DNA of 64,000 nucleotides, from positions 124,001 through 188,000 of the forward strand of contig CAVOQV010000008.1 of assembly GCA_963698435.1 (NCBI GenBank), written 5' to 3'. The stretch comes from Sva-07 sp963698435 (GTDB lineage Bacteria > Actinomycetota > Acidimicrobiia > Acidimicrobiales > Ilumatobacteraceae). A model generated the notes under the pieces. It saw only the letters and a list, made by a program, of their open reading frames with translations. It was not told the DNA's origin and ran no database searches. Position numbers and translations under genes: made by a program. Below, in pieces: positions 40,869 through 49,892 of this stretch; positions within the stretch are counted from its first letter, which is position 1; every line of letters starts with the position of its first letter.

Positions 40869-41429
40869 ATGGCTACAGCGTTCCCCCCATTCGATGGTTC
40901 GGCTCCCAAGCAGCAGGACTTCAAGGAAGCTCCCGAGATGGGCATCGACCCGTCGAAGAGGTACACGGCGAAGCTCGACACGAGCCTCGGTGAGATCGTG
41001 ATCGCGCTCGACGCAGTGAAGGCCCCGAAGACGGTCAACAACTTCGTGTTCCTCGCGCTCAACCACTACTACGACGGCGTGATCTTCCACCGGATCATCA
41101 ACGGCTTCATGTGTCAGGGAGGCGACCCGACCGGCACCGGTCGCGGTGGTCCCGGGTACCGCTTCGACGACGAGCTGCCCAAGCCGCGCGAATACCAGAT
41201 CGGCTCCGTCGCCATGGCGAACGCCGGCCCGAACACCAACGGCAGCCAGTTCTTCATCGTGTCCGGTCCGTCCGGCGTGGGCCTTCCGCCGGCCTACAGC
41301 CTGTTCGGCCAGGTCGTCAAGGGCCTCGACATCGTCGACCAGATGCAGAACGTTCCGACCGGCGGTGGCGACAAGCCGAAGACCGACGTCGTCATCAACA
41401 CCGTCGAGATCACCGTCGCCGACGACTGA
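40869..41429 (+). CDS. Cyclophilin-type peptidyl-prolyl isomerase
   Basis: The 186-residue protein has a 36-residue start without signal peptide and then a cyclophilin domain: VNNFVFLALNHYYDGVIFHR (catalytic Arg), IINGFMCQGGDPTGTGRGGP, SVAMANAGPNTNGSQFFIVS (QFFI motif), and SLFGQVVKGLDIVDQM. It catalyses proline isomerisation in the cytoplasm. A TAGGGT box lies 8 nt before ATG 40869, consistent with a leaderless mRNA. Confidence 0.95.
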   Translation: MATAFPPFDGSAPKQQDFKEAPEMGIDPSKRYTAKLDTSLGEIVIALDAVKAPKTVNNFVFLALNHYYDGVIFHRIINGFMCQGGDPTGTGRGGPGYRFDDELPKPREYQIGSVAMANAGPNTNGSQFFIVSGPSGVGLPPAYSLFGQVVKGLDIVDQMQNVPTGGGDKPKTDVVINTVEITVADD

Positions 41430-41464
41430 CCAACCGCAGTGCGCGGCGAAGTACGGTGCCGCCG

Positions 41465-42682
41465 ATGGCGCCGCCCGCCGAACTGTCCAACGCCCAAGCG
41501 CGTCGGATCGCGCTCGGTGCGCAGGGATTCACCGTCCCCCGGCCGACCGGGCGCATCGATCGCCGCCACCTGCGCCGCGCCGTCGATCAGATGGGGCTCA
41601 TCCAGATCGACTCCGTCAACGTCCTGGTGCGCAGTCAAGAGCTTCCGCTGTTCGCCCGGCTCGGTCCCCATCCTCGGACCTTGATCGACGACGCCACTCG
41701 CCACGGCGACCTGTTCGAGTTCTGGGTGCACGAAGCGTGTCACGTGCCGATCGAGCTGTATCCCCTGCAGCGGTGGGCCATGCAGGCACATCCACGCTGG
41801 ACGTCGCTGCGGAGTTGGGCGGCGCAGAACCGGTCGCTGGTGGACGACGTGCTCGAACGGGTGCGCACCGACGGCCCGATCGTGGCGAGCGACCTCGAGA
41901 TGCGCGACCGCCCCAAGGGCACCTGGTGGGACTGGGACGACGGCAAGCTCGCGCTCGAGCACCTGTTCCGCACCGGCGACGTGGCGGCGAGCCGGCGACC
42001 GAACGACTTCGCCAGGTTGTACGACCTCGCCGAGCGGGTGATCCCTCCCGATGTGCTCGCGCAACCCGGTCCGCCGGCCGACGAGGCCAAGAAGGAACTG
42101 CTGGTCCGGGCGGCCAGGCACCACGGCGTCGGCACGGCATCGGATCTCACCGACTATCACCGGCTGGCCCACACGCGGACGCTGTTGGCCGAACTCGTGG
42201 AGGAGGGCCGTCTCCTGCCGGTGTCGGTCGAGGGCTGGGCGAAGCCTGCGTTCATGCATCCCGACGCCGTGTTGCCCCGCCGAGTCGACGCTCGAGCGCT
42301 GCTCAGTCCGTTCGACCCGGTCGTCTGGAACCGTGACCGCATCGAGCGGCTCTTCGGATTCCGCTATCGCATCGAGATCTACGTGCCGGCACCGAAGCGC
42401 CAGTACGGGTACTACGTGCTGCCATTCCTGTTGGGTGACGAACTCGTGGCCCGGGTCGACCTCAAGGCCGATCGCAAAGCGGGTCGCCTGCTCGTCCAGA
42501 GCGCGTTCGGTGAGCCGGGCGTCGATGAGCGTGAGGTCGGGGCGGAACTCGCCGCTGAGCTGACGTCGATGGCGGGTTGGCTCGGTCTCGACCACGGGAT
42601 CGTGGTGTCGCGACGTGGTGACCTGGCGACCGCGCTCGAACGCGCCGTCGAATCGATCAGTTCGAGCAGCCCCGCACGTTGA
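41465..42682 (+). CDS. YcaQ-like winged-helix protein (DNA glycosylase family)
   Basis: The 405-residue protein starts ELSNAQARRIALGAQGFTVP and has the family motifs LGLIQIDSVNVLVRSQELPL (here MGLIQIDSVNVLVRSQ), LFEFWVHEACHVPIELYPL (HExCxxP catalytic region), tandem winged helices, and DARALLSPFDPVVWNRDRIE then LFGFRYRIEIYVPAPKRQYG. Relatives (YcaQ, AlkX) unhook interstrand DNA cross-links. A TACGGT box 7 nt before ATG 41465 suggests a leaderless mRNA. The 3' end overlaps the convergent lipoprotein gene by 26 bp. Confidence 0.9.
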   Translation: MAPPAELSNAQARRIALGAQGFTVPRPTGRIDRRHLRRAVDQMGLIQIDSVNVLVRSQELPLFARLGPHPRTLIDDATRHGDLFEFWVHEACHVPIELYPLQRWAMQAHPRWTSLRSWAAQNRSLVDDVLERVRTDGPIVASDLEMRDRPKGTWWDWDDGKLALEHLFRTGDVAASRRPNDFARLYDLAERVIPPDVLAQPGPPADEAKKELLVRAARHHGVGTASDLTDYHRLAHTRTLLAELVEEGRLLPVSVEGWAKPAFMHPDAVLPRRVDARALLSPFDPVVWNRDRIERLFGFRYRIEIYVPAPKRQYGYYVLPFLLGDELVARVDLKADRKAGRLLVQSAFGEPGVDEREVGAELAAELTSMAGWLGLDHGIVVSRRGDLATALERAVESISSSSPAR

Positions 42683-43106
42683 ACACTGCACCGTCGATGT
42701 CGGCGAAGGTCACCGTGTACTCCTCGGCGTCGAGCGTCATCTGTGCCTGGCCGATGGCCTGCCCACCGCCTGTGGCGTCGAGGCTGAGTTCGACACCGGT
42801 CGACGGGTCGAACTCGCCGACGTAGACCGCCGGTGCGAGCCCCTCCGCCACGACGGTGACGAGCGTGCCGCCGATGTCCGAGTCGCAGTCGACGGCGACG
42901 ACCATCTCGCCCGCGCCGCCGTCGAGCAGGACCTCGTCGTGCGATTCCGACGCAATGATCGCGTCGTTGTACGCACTTCCGGTGCCGCCTTCGGGAAGCT
43001 CGGGCGCCGGGTCGTCACTGCCGCAGGCCGCTGCTGCCAGGGCAAGGGCGATGACGGCGCCGACGGTGGCGAGACGACGACGGGCAGGCGCGACGGAAGA
43101 ACTCAT
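42657..43106 (-). CDS. Small secreted lipoprotein, unknown function
   Basis: The 149-residue protein has an Arg-rich start, a lipoprotein signal ending ALALAAAACGSDD (Cys about 28), and a beta-rich domain of about 110 residues with two further Cys (one in AVDCDSD and one in the final RGCSN) that could form a disulfide. I do not recognise the family. Its end overlaps the YcaQ-like gene on the other strand. Confidence 0.7.
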   Translation of the reverse strand: MSSSVAPARRRLATVGAVIALALAAAACGSDDPAPELPEGGTGSAYNDAIIASESHDEVLLDGGAGEMVVAVDCDSDIGGTLVTVVAEGLAPAVYVGEFDPSTGVELSLDATGGGQAIGQAQMTLDAEEYTVTFADIDGAVFNVRGCSN

Positions 43107-43211
43107 GCCCCCGACGGTACCGGCTGATCGACGGTGCGATCAGGGCCCATGGTCACCACCGCCTTCTGCCGGTTCGCCTCGCCCAGGCCACCTCGCCCCA
43201 CGCCACCTCAT

Positions 43212-43273
43212 CCCCACGTTTGTGGGCAGTTTCGGGTGACCCGTCCCACCCAGATCTGCACGCAAACGTGGGG
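43212..43273. repeat. Long stem-loop with 11-bp perfect arms
   Basis: CCCCACGTTTG (43212-43222) and CAAACGTGGGG (43263-43273) are perfect inverted copies around 40 bp that themselves contain GGGTGACCC. It fills most of the space between the lipoprotein start (43106) and the restored stop of the MpaB-like gene (43296), both on the minus strand, so it is downstream of the MpaB-like gene. Terminator or a dispersed element; only this copy is in the window. Confidence 0.6.
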
Positions 43274-43295
43274 GCGGTTGGCTGGGTGGTCGTGG

Positions 43296-44145
43296 TCAGC
43301 TGAGTCTCGGGGTGGTGGCCCAGCGGAGCGTGCGGGTGACGGCATCGCCGGCGGGACGCAGGACGACCGCTTCGGACACCGGGAGCCAGGGGAGCCGCAA
43401 TGGAACCCGCGTCCAGGCGGGCATCGAGCGCGACCGCTGCGCCGGCGATCAACCCGTACGGCACACGGGCGGCAAGCGGCAGCGGAGGCTGGAGGAGCAG
43501 ATAGCGAGCAGCCTCGCGTGCCTCCCGTGTGCCACGGAGCTCGGGTCGGAAGGCGGCGAGTCGAGTGCGCAGTTGCGCCTCGGTCTCGGGTGGATCGGCG
43601 ACTCCGAGCGCTCGCGCCACCACGGCTGCATCTGCGACGTATCGGTCGCGGTCGGAGCCGACCAGCGGGTGATCGCCATGACGGTCGTGCGCGGCGAGAA
43701 AGCTGTCGAGTTCGGCGATGTGCACCCACTCGAGCAGGTGCGGATCGTTGGCTGCGTACGGCTCACCGCTCGGGGCGACGCCGTGCACGCGGCCGTGTAC
43801 CCGATGGACCCGGTCGACGGCTCGCTGGGCCTGCGTGGCAGGGCCGAAGGTGGTGGCAGCCAGGAAGTCGGCCGTGCGCTGCAGACGCCCCCACGGATCG
43901 CGCCGGTAGTCGGAGTGTTGTGCGACACCCGCCATCGCCAGCGGGTGAAGCGATTGGTACAGCAGCGCACGGAACCCGCCGACGAACATCGAGGCGTCGC
44001 CGTGCACGCGGCGGATCGGCGCATCCTCGGCGAACCACCCCGGTTCGTCGACGTCGAACAGCTCGGCGCGACGGGCCGGTGCGTCGGGGCCGACCACGCG
44101 TGTCCTGACCTGTTCGCCCAGCCAGGTGCGAACGTCGATCGGCAT
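43296..44145 (-). pseudogene. MpaB/DUF2236-type oxygenase (frameshifted near the C-terminus)
   Basis: From ATG 44145 the frame encodes an MpaB-like protein: VHGDASMFVGGFRALLYQSL then HPLAMAGVAQHSDYRRDPWG, RVHGRVHGVAPSGEPYAAND, and HLLEWVHIAELDSFLAAHDR. These contain the His/Arg set of the rubber-oxygenase-type heme fold. At about 43435 one extra base breaks the frame; the other frame continues MPAWTRVPLRLPWLPVSEAV and ends TLRWATTPRLS at 43296. The unshifted frame runs on to 43153 as junk. Only about 43 residues are affected. Confidence 0.85.
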
Positions 44146-44184
44146 TGGCCCATCGTGCCATGGCCTCGTGAGTACCATCCGAAC

Positions 44185-45423
44185 GTGCCCGAAGAAATGC
44201 CACCCCAGCCGGACGCCGCTCCGGCGGGCTCGGGGGGACGCCCGACGGACGCATCGGGTCTGCCGTTCGAGCGGCGGGCAACCGATCGAACGCTTCCGAA
44301 GTGGGTGCTGCCGTCGATCGTGATCTTCTGGGCGGGCTACCTGCTCACCTTCACCACGCGGCACGTGTTCCACCGGTTGTCGTCGCTGTTGGTTCTCCTG
44401 CTGGTTTCGATCTTCCTGTCGCTGGCGATCGAACCGGGTGTCAATCGGCTCGCAGCGCGCGGTTGGCGTCGCGGTCGAGCCACCATCACGATTCTCCTGG
44501 GGGTGCTCACCGCATTCCTGATCTTCGCGGGTGCCGTCGGGACGCTGGTCGGCACCCAGGTCGCCGAACTGCTCTCGGAGTCGGATGCGTACATCACCGA
44601 CACCGTGAACTTCTTGAACGACAACTTCGGCACCAACGTCGATCCGCAGGACGTGATCGACGAGTTCAACGATCCGAACGGTCGGGTGCAGGAGTTCATC
44701 CAGTCGCAGAGCGACGAAGCCGTGCGGTTGTCTTTGGCCGTCGTCGGAGTGATCTTCCAGATGCTCTCGGTGCTGCTCTTCACCTACTACCTGGTCGCCG
44801 ACGGTCCTCGAATGCGACGCGGGATCTGCTCCCGTCTCAACCCGGCCCGTCAAGCCCAGGTGCTCAAAGCCTGGGAACTCGCGATCACCAAGACCGGTGG
44901 CTATCTCTACTCACGAGCGCTGCTCGCGCTGCTCTCGGCGTTCTTCCACTGGATCGTCTTCCAGTCGATCGGCACGCCGGCCCCGGTTGCGCTCGCCTTG
45001 TGGGTCGGCCTCGTCAGCCAATTCCTGCCGGTCGTCGGGACCTATCTCGCCGGGATCCTGCCGGTGCTGTTGACGTTGCTCGACTCGCCCCTCAACGCAG
45101 CGATCGTCATCGGATTCATCGTCATCTACCAGCAGATCGAGAACTACTTCTTCGCACCGCGCATCACCGCTCGGACGATGGAACTCCACCCGGCTGTTGC
45201 GTTCGGCGCGGCGCTTGGCGGAGCGTCACTGCTCGGGTTCGTCGGGGCCCTTCTCGCCTTGCCGGCCGCGGCCATGGTGCAGGCGCTCGCGAGCGAGTGG
45301 GGCAACCGGTACGACGTGATGGACAGCCACCTCACAGCGGTACCTCCGCCGCGTTCGGCCCGCGCATCGGACGTGCCGAAGGTCCCACCCGACACCGGTG
45401 CGCCGACGTCGGATCCCGCATGA
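44185..45423 (+). CDS. AI-2E-family transporter (UPF0118)
   Basis: The 412-residue protein has about eight hydrophobic segments: VLPSIVIFWAGYLLTF, SLLVLLLVSIFLSLAIEPGV, TITILLGVLTAFLIFAGAVG, a cytoplasmic/external domain (ITDTVNFLNDNFGTNVDPQD), and the C-terminal set with FLPVVGTYLAGILPVLLTLL and YQQIENYFFAPRITARTMEL. The family exports AI-2, Na+/H+ or unknown solutes. GTG 44185 has a TACCAT box 6 nt upstream, so it may be leaderless; ATG 44197 is the alternative. The stop overlaps the asparaginase start (ATGA). Confidence 0.9.
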   Translation: MPEEMPPQPDAAPAGSGGRPTDASGLPFERRATDRTLPKWVLPSIVIFWAGYLLTFTTRHVFHRLSSLLVLLLVSIFLSLAIEPGVNRLAARGWRRGRATITILLGVLTAFLIFAGAVGTLVGTQVAELLSESDAYITDTVNFLNDNFGTNVDPQDVIDEFNDPNGRVQEFIQSQSDEAVRLSLAVVGVIFQMLSVLLFTYYLVADGPRMRRGICSRLNPARQAQVLKAWELAITKTGGYLYSRALLALLSAFFHWIVFQSIGTPAPVALALWVGLVSQFLPVVGTYLAGILPVLLTLLDSPLNAAIVIGFIVIYQQIENYFFAPRITARTMELHPAVAFGAALGGASLLGFVGALLALPAAAMVQALASEWGNRYDVMDSHLTAVPPPRSARASDVPKVPPDTGAPTSDPA

Positions 45424-46388
45424 CCCGATTCGAGGGGAGACTGTCGCCGATCGCCGTCGCGACCCGCAGTGGCCTCGAGGAGTCCGTGCATCATGGCGCC
45501 GGCGTGGCGGTGGGTTCCGACGGTGCCGTGGTCGCTTCGATCGGCGATGCGGATCTCGTCGTCTACCCGCGCTCGTGCCTCAAGCCGATGCAGGCGCACG
45601 CGATGCTCGGCGTCGGGCTCGAACTCGACGAGGCGCAACTCGCAGTGGCGTGCGCCAGCCACGACGGATCCACGGCGCACCTCGACATGGTGCGATCGAT
45701 TCTCGATCGGTACGGCCTCGACGAGTCCGATCTGGCGAACACGCCGGCGCGTCCCGCTGGAGCGGCCGCTCGCGCCGCTGCCAGGGAGGCCGGCGTCGAG
45801 CCGTCGCCGTTGCAGCAGAACTGCTCGGGCAAGCACGCGGCGATGCTCGCCACCTGTCGAGTCAACGGCTGGTCGATCGAGGGCTACCTCGATCGCGATC
45901 ACCCGGTGCAGGTGGCGATCGCCACAGGCATCGAGTCCCTCGGCGCGGTCGTGCGGCACGTCGGCGTGGACGGCTGCGGTGCTCCGACGCCCGCGCTGTC
46001 GCTGCGGGACCTGGCGGAGGCGTTTACGTTGCTGGCGAGGCCCGACACCCCGATCGTTCGGGCGATGACCCGCCACCCGGAGATGGTTGCCGGTCCGACC
46101 CGCGACGTGACGTTGTGGATGCAGGCAGTTCCGACGCTGGTCGCGAAGGAGGGCGCCGCCGGGGTGATGGCCGCTGGCCTCGCCGACGGGCGAGCGCTCG
46201 CGTTCAAGGTCGCCGACGGCAGCGACGCGGCCAGGCAGGCGGTGGTCGCCGAGGCCCTGCGCGCGGTCGGTGTCGACATCGACGACATGGCACCGGCCAC
46301 GGTCGAGCGAGTCGCCGTGCCGGTGCTCGGCCACGGACGCCCGGTCGGGAGGATCCACGCGCTGGAGTGGCTGCGATGCAGTTCCTGA
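45420..46388 (+). CDS. Rhizobial-type (class 3) L-asparaginase
   Basis: The 322-residue protein has the family landmarks ESVHHGAGVAVGSDGAVVAS, YPRSCLKPMQAHAMLGVG (catalytic SxxK-like SCLK), SHDGSTAHLDMVRSILDRYG, QQNCSGKHAAMLATCRVNGW, and GCGAPTPALSLRDLAEAF. The Rhizobium etli enzyme of this class uses Ser-Lys pairs and binds zinc; the CSGKHAAML stretch has one metal ligand. It hydrolyses L-asparagine to aspartate and ammonia. Overlaps the transporter stop by 4 bp and the MBL gene start by 13 bp. Confidence 0.88.
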   Translation: MTRFEGRLSPIAVATRSGLEESVHHGAGVAVGSDGAVVASIGDADLVVYPRSCLKPMQAHAMLGVGLELDEAQLAVACASHDGSTAHLDMVRSILDRYGLDESDLANTPARPAGAAARAAAREAGVEPSPLQQNCSGKHAAMLATCRVNGWSIEGYLDRDHPVQVAIATGIESLGAVVRHVGVDGCGAPTPALSLRDLAEAFTLLARPDTPIVRAMTRHPEMVAGPTRDVTLWMQAVPTLVAKEGAAGVMAAGLADGRALAFKVADGSDAARQAVVAEALRAVGVDIDDMAPATVERVAVPVLGHGRPVGRIHALEWLRCSS

Positions 46389-47392
46389 GGCTTGATCGTG
46401 ATGCGTTCAGCTACGGCGCTGCCCAACCGATCGCACCGATGGTCCGGCGCGTGATCGCCGAGAACCCATCGAAGTTCACCTACCACGGCACCGGCACCTA
46501 CATCGTTGGTGGGGACGCTGCCGGCCGCGGCGACGTCGCGGTGATCGATCCCGGACCGCGCCTCGACTCGCACCGCGACGCCCTCGCCGCGGCGCTTGCT
46601 GGTTGCACCGTTCGCGCCATCCTGGTCACGCACTGTCATGCCGATCACTCACCCCTCGCCGCCTGGCTGGCAGCGGAGACCGGGGCAGCGACCTTCGCGT
46701 TCGGCCCGCACGGCGACGACAGGTGGGACATCGGCGACGACCCACCCGACGTGGTTCTCGCCGAGGCCCGCGAGGAGGCTGCGCGTCGGTCGCAGGCCGA
46801 CACGGCGAGCGCTGACAGCGACGAGTCGGCGATCGAGGAGTCGACTGACCGAGCGTTCACCCCCGACGTGGTCGTCGGGACGGGCGACGTCGTCGTCGAT
46901 GGCGGCGGGTGGAGGATGACGGCGCTGCACACGCCCGGACACACCTCCAACCACACCTGCTTCACCCTCGACGACGGCACCGTGCGAACGATCTTCACCG
47001 GCGATCATGTGATGGGGTGGAGCACCACGGTGGTGTCACCCCCGGATGGCGACATGGCGGCGTATTTCGAGTCGCTTCGGATCGTGGCGGGCCGCGGCGA
47101 CGACGTCGCGGTCCCCACGCACGGGCCACCGATCCCCGATCCCGAGCGGTTCGTCTCGGACCTGATCGACCACCGAGTCGATCGCGAGCGGCAGGTGCTC
47201 GACGCCGTTCGCTCGGGCCTCGCCACGATTCCGGCGATCGTCGAGGCGCTGTACGTCGACGTGCGCCGAGAGCTGTTCAAGCCCGCTCGCCGAAGCGTGC
47301 TCGCTCATCTGGTGAAGCTCGTCGACGACGGCGTCGTCGTGGTCGACGGTGGGTCTCTCCCACGCCTCGATGCGATCTATCGGGCCGTGTGA
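46376..47392 (+). CDS. Metallo-beta-lactamase-fold hydrolase
   Basis: The 338-residue protein has the MBL motif THCHADHSPLAAWL, a second metal ligand in ALHTPGHTSNHTCF, a bridging Asp in TIFTGDHVMGWSTTVV, and a C-terminal winged-helix-like end (LDAVRSGLATIPAIVEALYV). This is the domain layout of LACTB2-type proteins, which act as endoribonucleases or general hydrolases. There is an acidic insertion (about 140-165). It is the third gene of the transporter-asparaginase operon. Confidence 0.88.
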   Translation: MQFLRLDRDAFSYGAAQPIAPMVRRVIAENPSKFTYHGTGTYIVGGDAAGRGDVAVIDPGPRLDSHRDALAAALAGCTVRAILVTHCHADHSPLAAWLAAETGAATFAFGPHGDDRWDIGDDPPDVVLAEAREEAARRSQADTASADSDESAIEESTDRAFTPDVVVGTGDVVVDGGGWRMTALHTPGHTSNHTCFTLDDGTVRTIFTGDHVMGWSTTVVSPPDGDMAAYFESLRIVAGRGDDVAVPTHGPPIPDPERFVSDLIDHRVDRERQVLDAVRSGLATIPAIVEALYVDVRRELFKPARRSVLAHLVKLVDDGVVVVDGGSLPRLDAIYRAV

Positions 47393-47422
47393 CACGCGGC
47401 GACCGGTCGGACGTGCGTGCCG

Positions 47423-48628
47423 TCACCAGCTGCTCGCCCTGATCTCGTAGCCCGCGACCCGCGCCGACTCGATCAGCGTGCTGCCCTGATCGGCGTTGCG
47501 CACCGCGAAGGTGGCGTGGACGCCGGTTTCGCGGACGTGCAACTCGAGCCCTTCGCGCATGTGCTGCACCTCGATCAGGTCGGCGCCGCCGTCCGCGAAC
47601 AGGGCCAGGAGCCGGGCGAGCGAACCCGGCCGGTCGTCGATCCGCGCCACCACGGACAGCCGCCGTCCTGCGCTGTTCTCGTGGCGGCGGATCAAACTCG
47701 GAACCACGCCGAGGTCGACGTTGCCTCCGGACAGGACGACGCAGGTCGCCCCGTCGGCGCCGGGCGCGACCGCACCGGAGATCAGGGCTGCGACGCCGAC
47801 CGCGCCGGCGCCTTCGACGTACAGCTTCGCCCGATCCATCAACAGCACCATCGCGTCGGCGATCGCGTCCTCGTCGACGGTGACCACCTCGTCGACCCAC
47901 CGGTCGACGAGCGGGCCCGTGAGTTCGCCGGGGTACTTCACGGCGATGCCGTCGGCGAGCGTGAGCACCGGGCCCTCGGCGGGCGTCCCGCCCGCGTACG
48001 GCGCACACACCGCTGCCTGCACGCCGATCACCCGGACGTACGGATGGATCGACTTGACGGCGATCGCCGCACCGCTGATCAGCCCGCCGCCTCCGAGTGG
48101 GACGACGAGGGTGTCGAGGTCGTCGACGTCCTCGACGACCTCGAGCCCGAGTGTCCCTTGTCCCGCGACCACGGCGCCGTCGTCGAACGGTGCGCAGAAC
48201 GACATCCCGGTGGCGGCCGCTCGGTCCTTGGCGGCCTGCACGGCTTCGGCGAGGGCAGCGCCGTGCTCGACGACGGTCGCGCCGTACGCTCGACAGGCAT
48301 CGATCTTGGTGATCGATGCGCCGACCGGCACGAAGATCTCGCAGGGCACCTCGAAGTGCCGCGCAGCGAACGCGAGTGCCTGGGCGTGGTTGCCCGCGCT
48401 GCCGGTGGTCACACCGCGGGCGGCGGCATCGCCCAGCGACCACACCTTGTTGGTGGCGCCGCGGATCTTGAACGAACCGGTTCGCTGCAGGTTCTCGGCC
48501 TTGAGCACGACGTCGCCGCCGATGTCGGCTGACAGCGTGAGCGAACTGATCACCGGCGTCTGCTTCACCACGTCGGAGATCACTCGCCGCGCAGCACGGA
48601 TGTCGTCGAGTGCGACGGTGTCGGTCAC
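47423..48628 (-). CDS. ilvA: Threonine ammonia-lyase with ACT domain (paralog 2)
   Basis: The 401-residue PLP enzyme has NLQRTGSFKIRGATNKVWSL (catalytic Lys in SFKIRGA), GSAGNHAQALAFAARHFEVP, VVPLGGGGLISGAAIAVKSI, VVLSGGNVDL and a C-terminal ACT domain with RLSVVARIDDRPGSLARLLA. Together with the ACT domain this is the classical short form of biosynthetic/catabolic threonine deaminase. GTG start. It is closer to typical IlvA than paralog 1 (17973-19202), where the Lys motif reads SYKERGA. Confidence 0.92.
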   Translation of the reverse strand: MTDTVALDDIRAARRVISDVVKQTPVISSLTLSADIGGDVVLKAENLQRTGSFKIRGATNKVWSLGDAAARGVTTGSAGNHAQALAFAARHFEVPCEIFVPVGASITKIDACRAYGATVVEHGAALAEAVQAAKDRAAATGMSFCAPFDDGAVVAGQGTLGLEVVEDVDDLDTLVVPLGGGGLISGAAIAVKSIHPYVRVIGVQAAVCAPYAGGTPAEGPVLTLADGIAVKYPGELTGPLVDRWVDEVVTVDEDAIADAMVLLMDRAKLYVEGAGAVGVAALISGAVAPGADGATCVVLSGGNVDLGVVPSLIRRHENSAGRRLSVVARIDDRPGSLARLLALFADGGADLIEVQHMREGLELHVRETGVHATFAVRNADQGSTLIESARVAGYEIRASSW

Positions 48629-48697
48629 GACCGAACCGTAGTGCGGCGAAACACGGTGACGGTGAGGTCGTCGGTCAGGCTTGCTCCGCGTCGTCGA

Positions 48698-49892
48698 TCA
48701 CTCTGGATCCGGGAGTGGATGGTCGGGAAGCTTCCGGACCCGGGCGCGCCGTCGTCGGCGAGCTGGGATCATGTCGCGCATCTCCTCGAGGTTGCCGAAG
48801 CACAGCAGGCGGTCGTTCGCCTCGAGTTTGCGCGTGTCGCGCGGGTTCGGGATCACGTCGGTGTCGCGATGCAGCGTGAGGACCGTGATGTCCCGATCGC
48901 GTAGACCGGCCTCGCCGATGGTCTTGCCGACGAAGTCGCCGTCGTCGCGCACCAACAGTTCGGCAACGCCGTAGCCGGTGCTGACGGTCAGGCGCTGACG
49001 AACGTCGAGTTCGGGGAATGCCACCTGGTTGGCCACATGGTCGATGATCGCGCCGGCCACGTCGAGGTCGGTCGCCCGCTCGATCCCCTCGAGACCGGGC
49101 GACGAATTGACCTCCATCACCATGGGGCCGTCGTTGCCTTCGAGCATGTCGACGCCCGCCACTCGCAGCCCCATGATCTGCGCCGCTCGCACCGCGGTCC
49201 GCTCGTAGAGCGGGTCGAGTGAGACCGCTTCGACCGATCCCCCACGGTGCACGTTCGAGCGGAACTCGTCGCCCTGTGCCGTCCGCCGCATCGCCGCGAC
49301 GACACGGTCCCCGATCACGAGCGCCCGGATGTCGCGACCTTTGCTCTCGGCGATGAACTCCTGGATCAACACGTTCTGCTTGGTGTTGTGGAGCGTCTCG
49401 ATGATCGCCTCCGCGACCTTGCGATCCGGCGCCAGGATCACCCCGATCCCTTGGGTTCCTTCGAGCAACTTGATCACGACAGGTGCCCCGCCGACCCGGT
49501 CGATCGCCGGGAGCACGTCCTGGCGGTTTCGTACGAACGCGGTCTTCGGCATGCCGATGTCGTGGCGCGACAGGATCTGGATCGCGCGGCAGCTTGTCGC
49601 GGGAGTTGGTGATGCCGTTCGCCGTGATCGGCGTGTACACGTCCATCTGTTCGAACTGCCGCACGACCGCGGATCCGAAGTAGGTGATCGAGGCGCCGAT
49701 GCGCGGGAGGATCGCGTCGTAGTCGGAGAGCGGCTTGCCGCGGAACTGCAGGTCGGGTTCCGAACTCGACAGGTCGATGGCGAAGCGCAGCGTGTCGAGC
49801 ACCTTGCAGTTGTGGCCGCGTTCGAGGGCGGCCAGCTTGAGGCGTTGGGTGCTGTACGAGCGCGGGGCGCGGGAGAGAATGGCGAGCTTCAT
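48698..49892 (-). pseudogene. RimK-type glutamate ligase fused to an RCK_C domain (frameshifted)
   Basis: Residues 1-101 from ATG 49892 give the RimK N-terminal domain (LAILSRAPRSYSTQRLKLAA, DAILPRIGASITYFGSAVVR). At about 49589 one extra base shifts the frame; the other frame continues HDIGMPKTAFVRNRQDVLPA, ATP-grasp domain with VVIKLLEGTQGIGVILAPDR, IQEFIAESKGRDIRALVIGD and VMEVNSSPGLEGIERATDLD. After this comes an RCK_C (TrkA-C) domain (VSTGYGVAELLVRDDGDFVG; ENDRLLCFGNLEEM-type end). RimK ligases add Glu to a protein or small acceptor. The ATG overlaps the deacylase stop. Confidence 0.88.
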
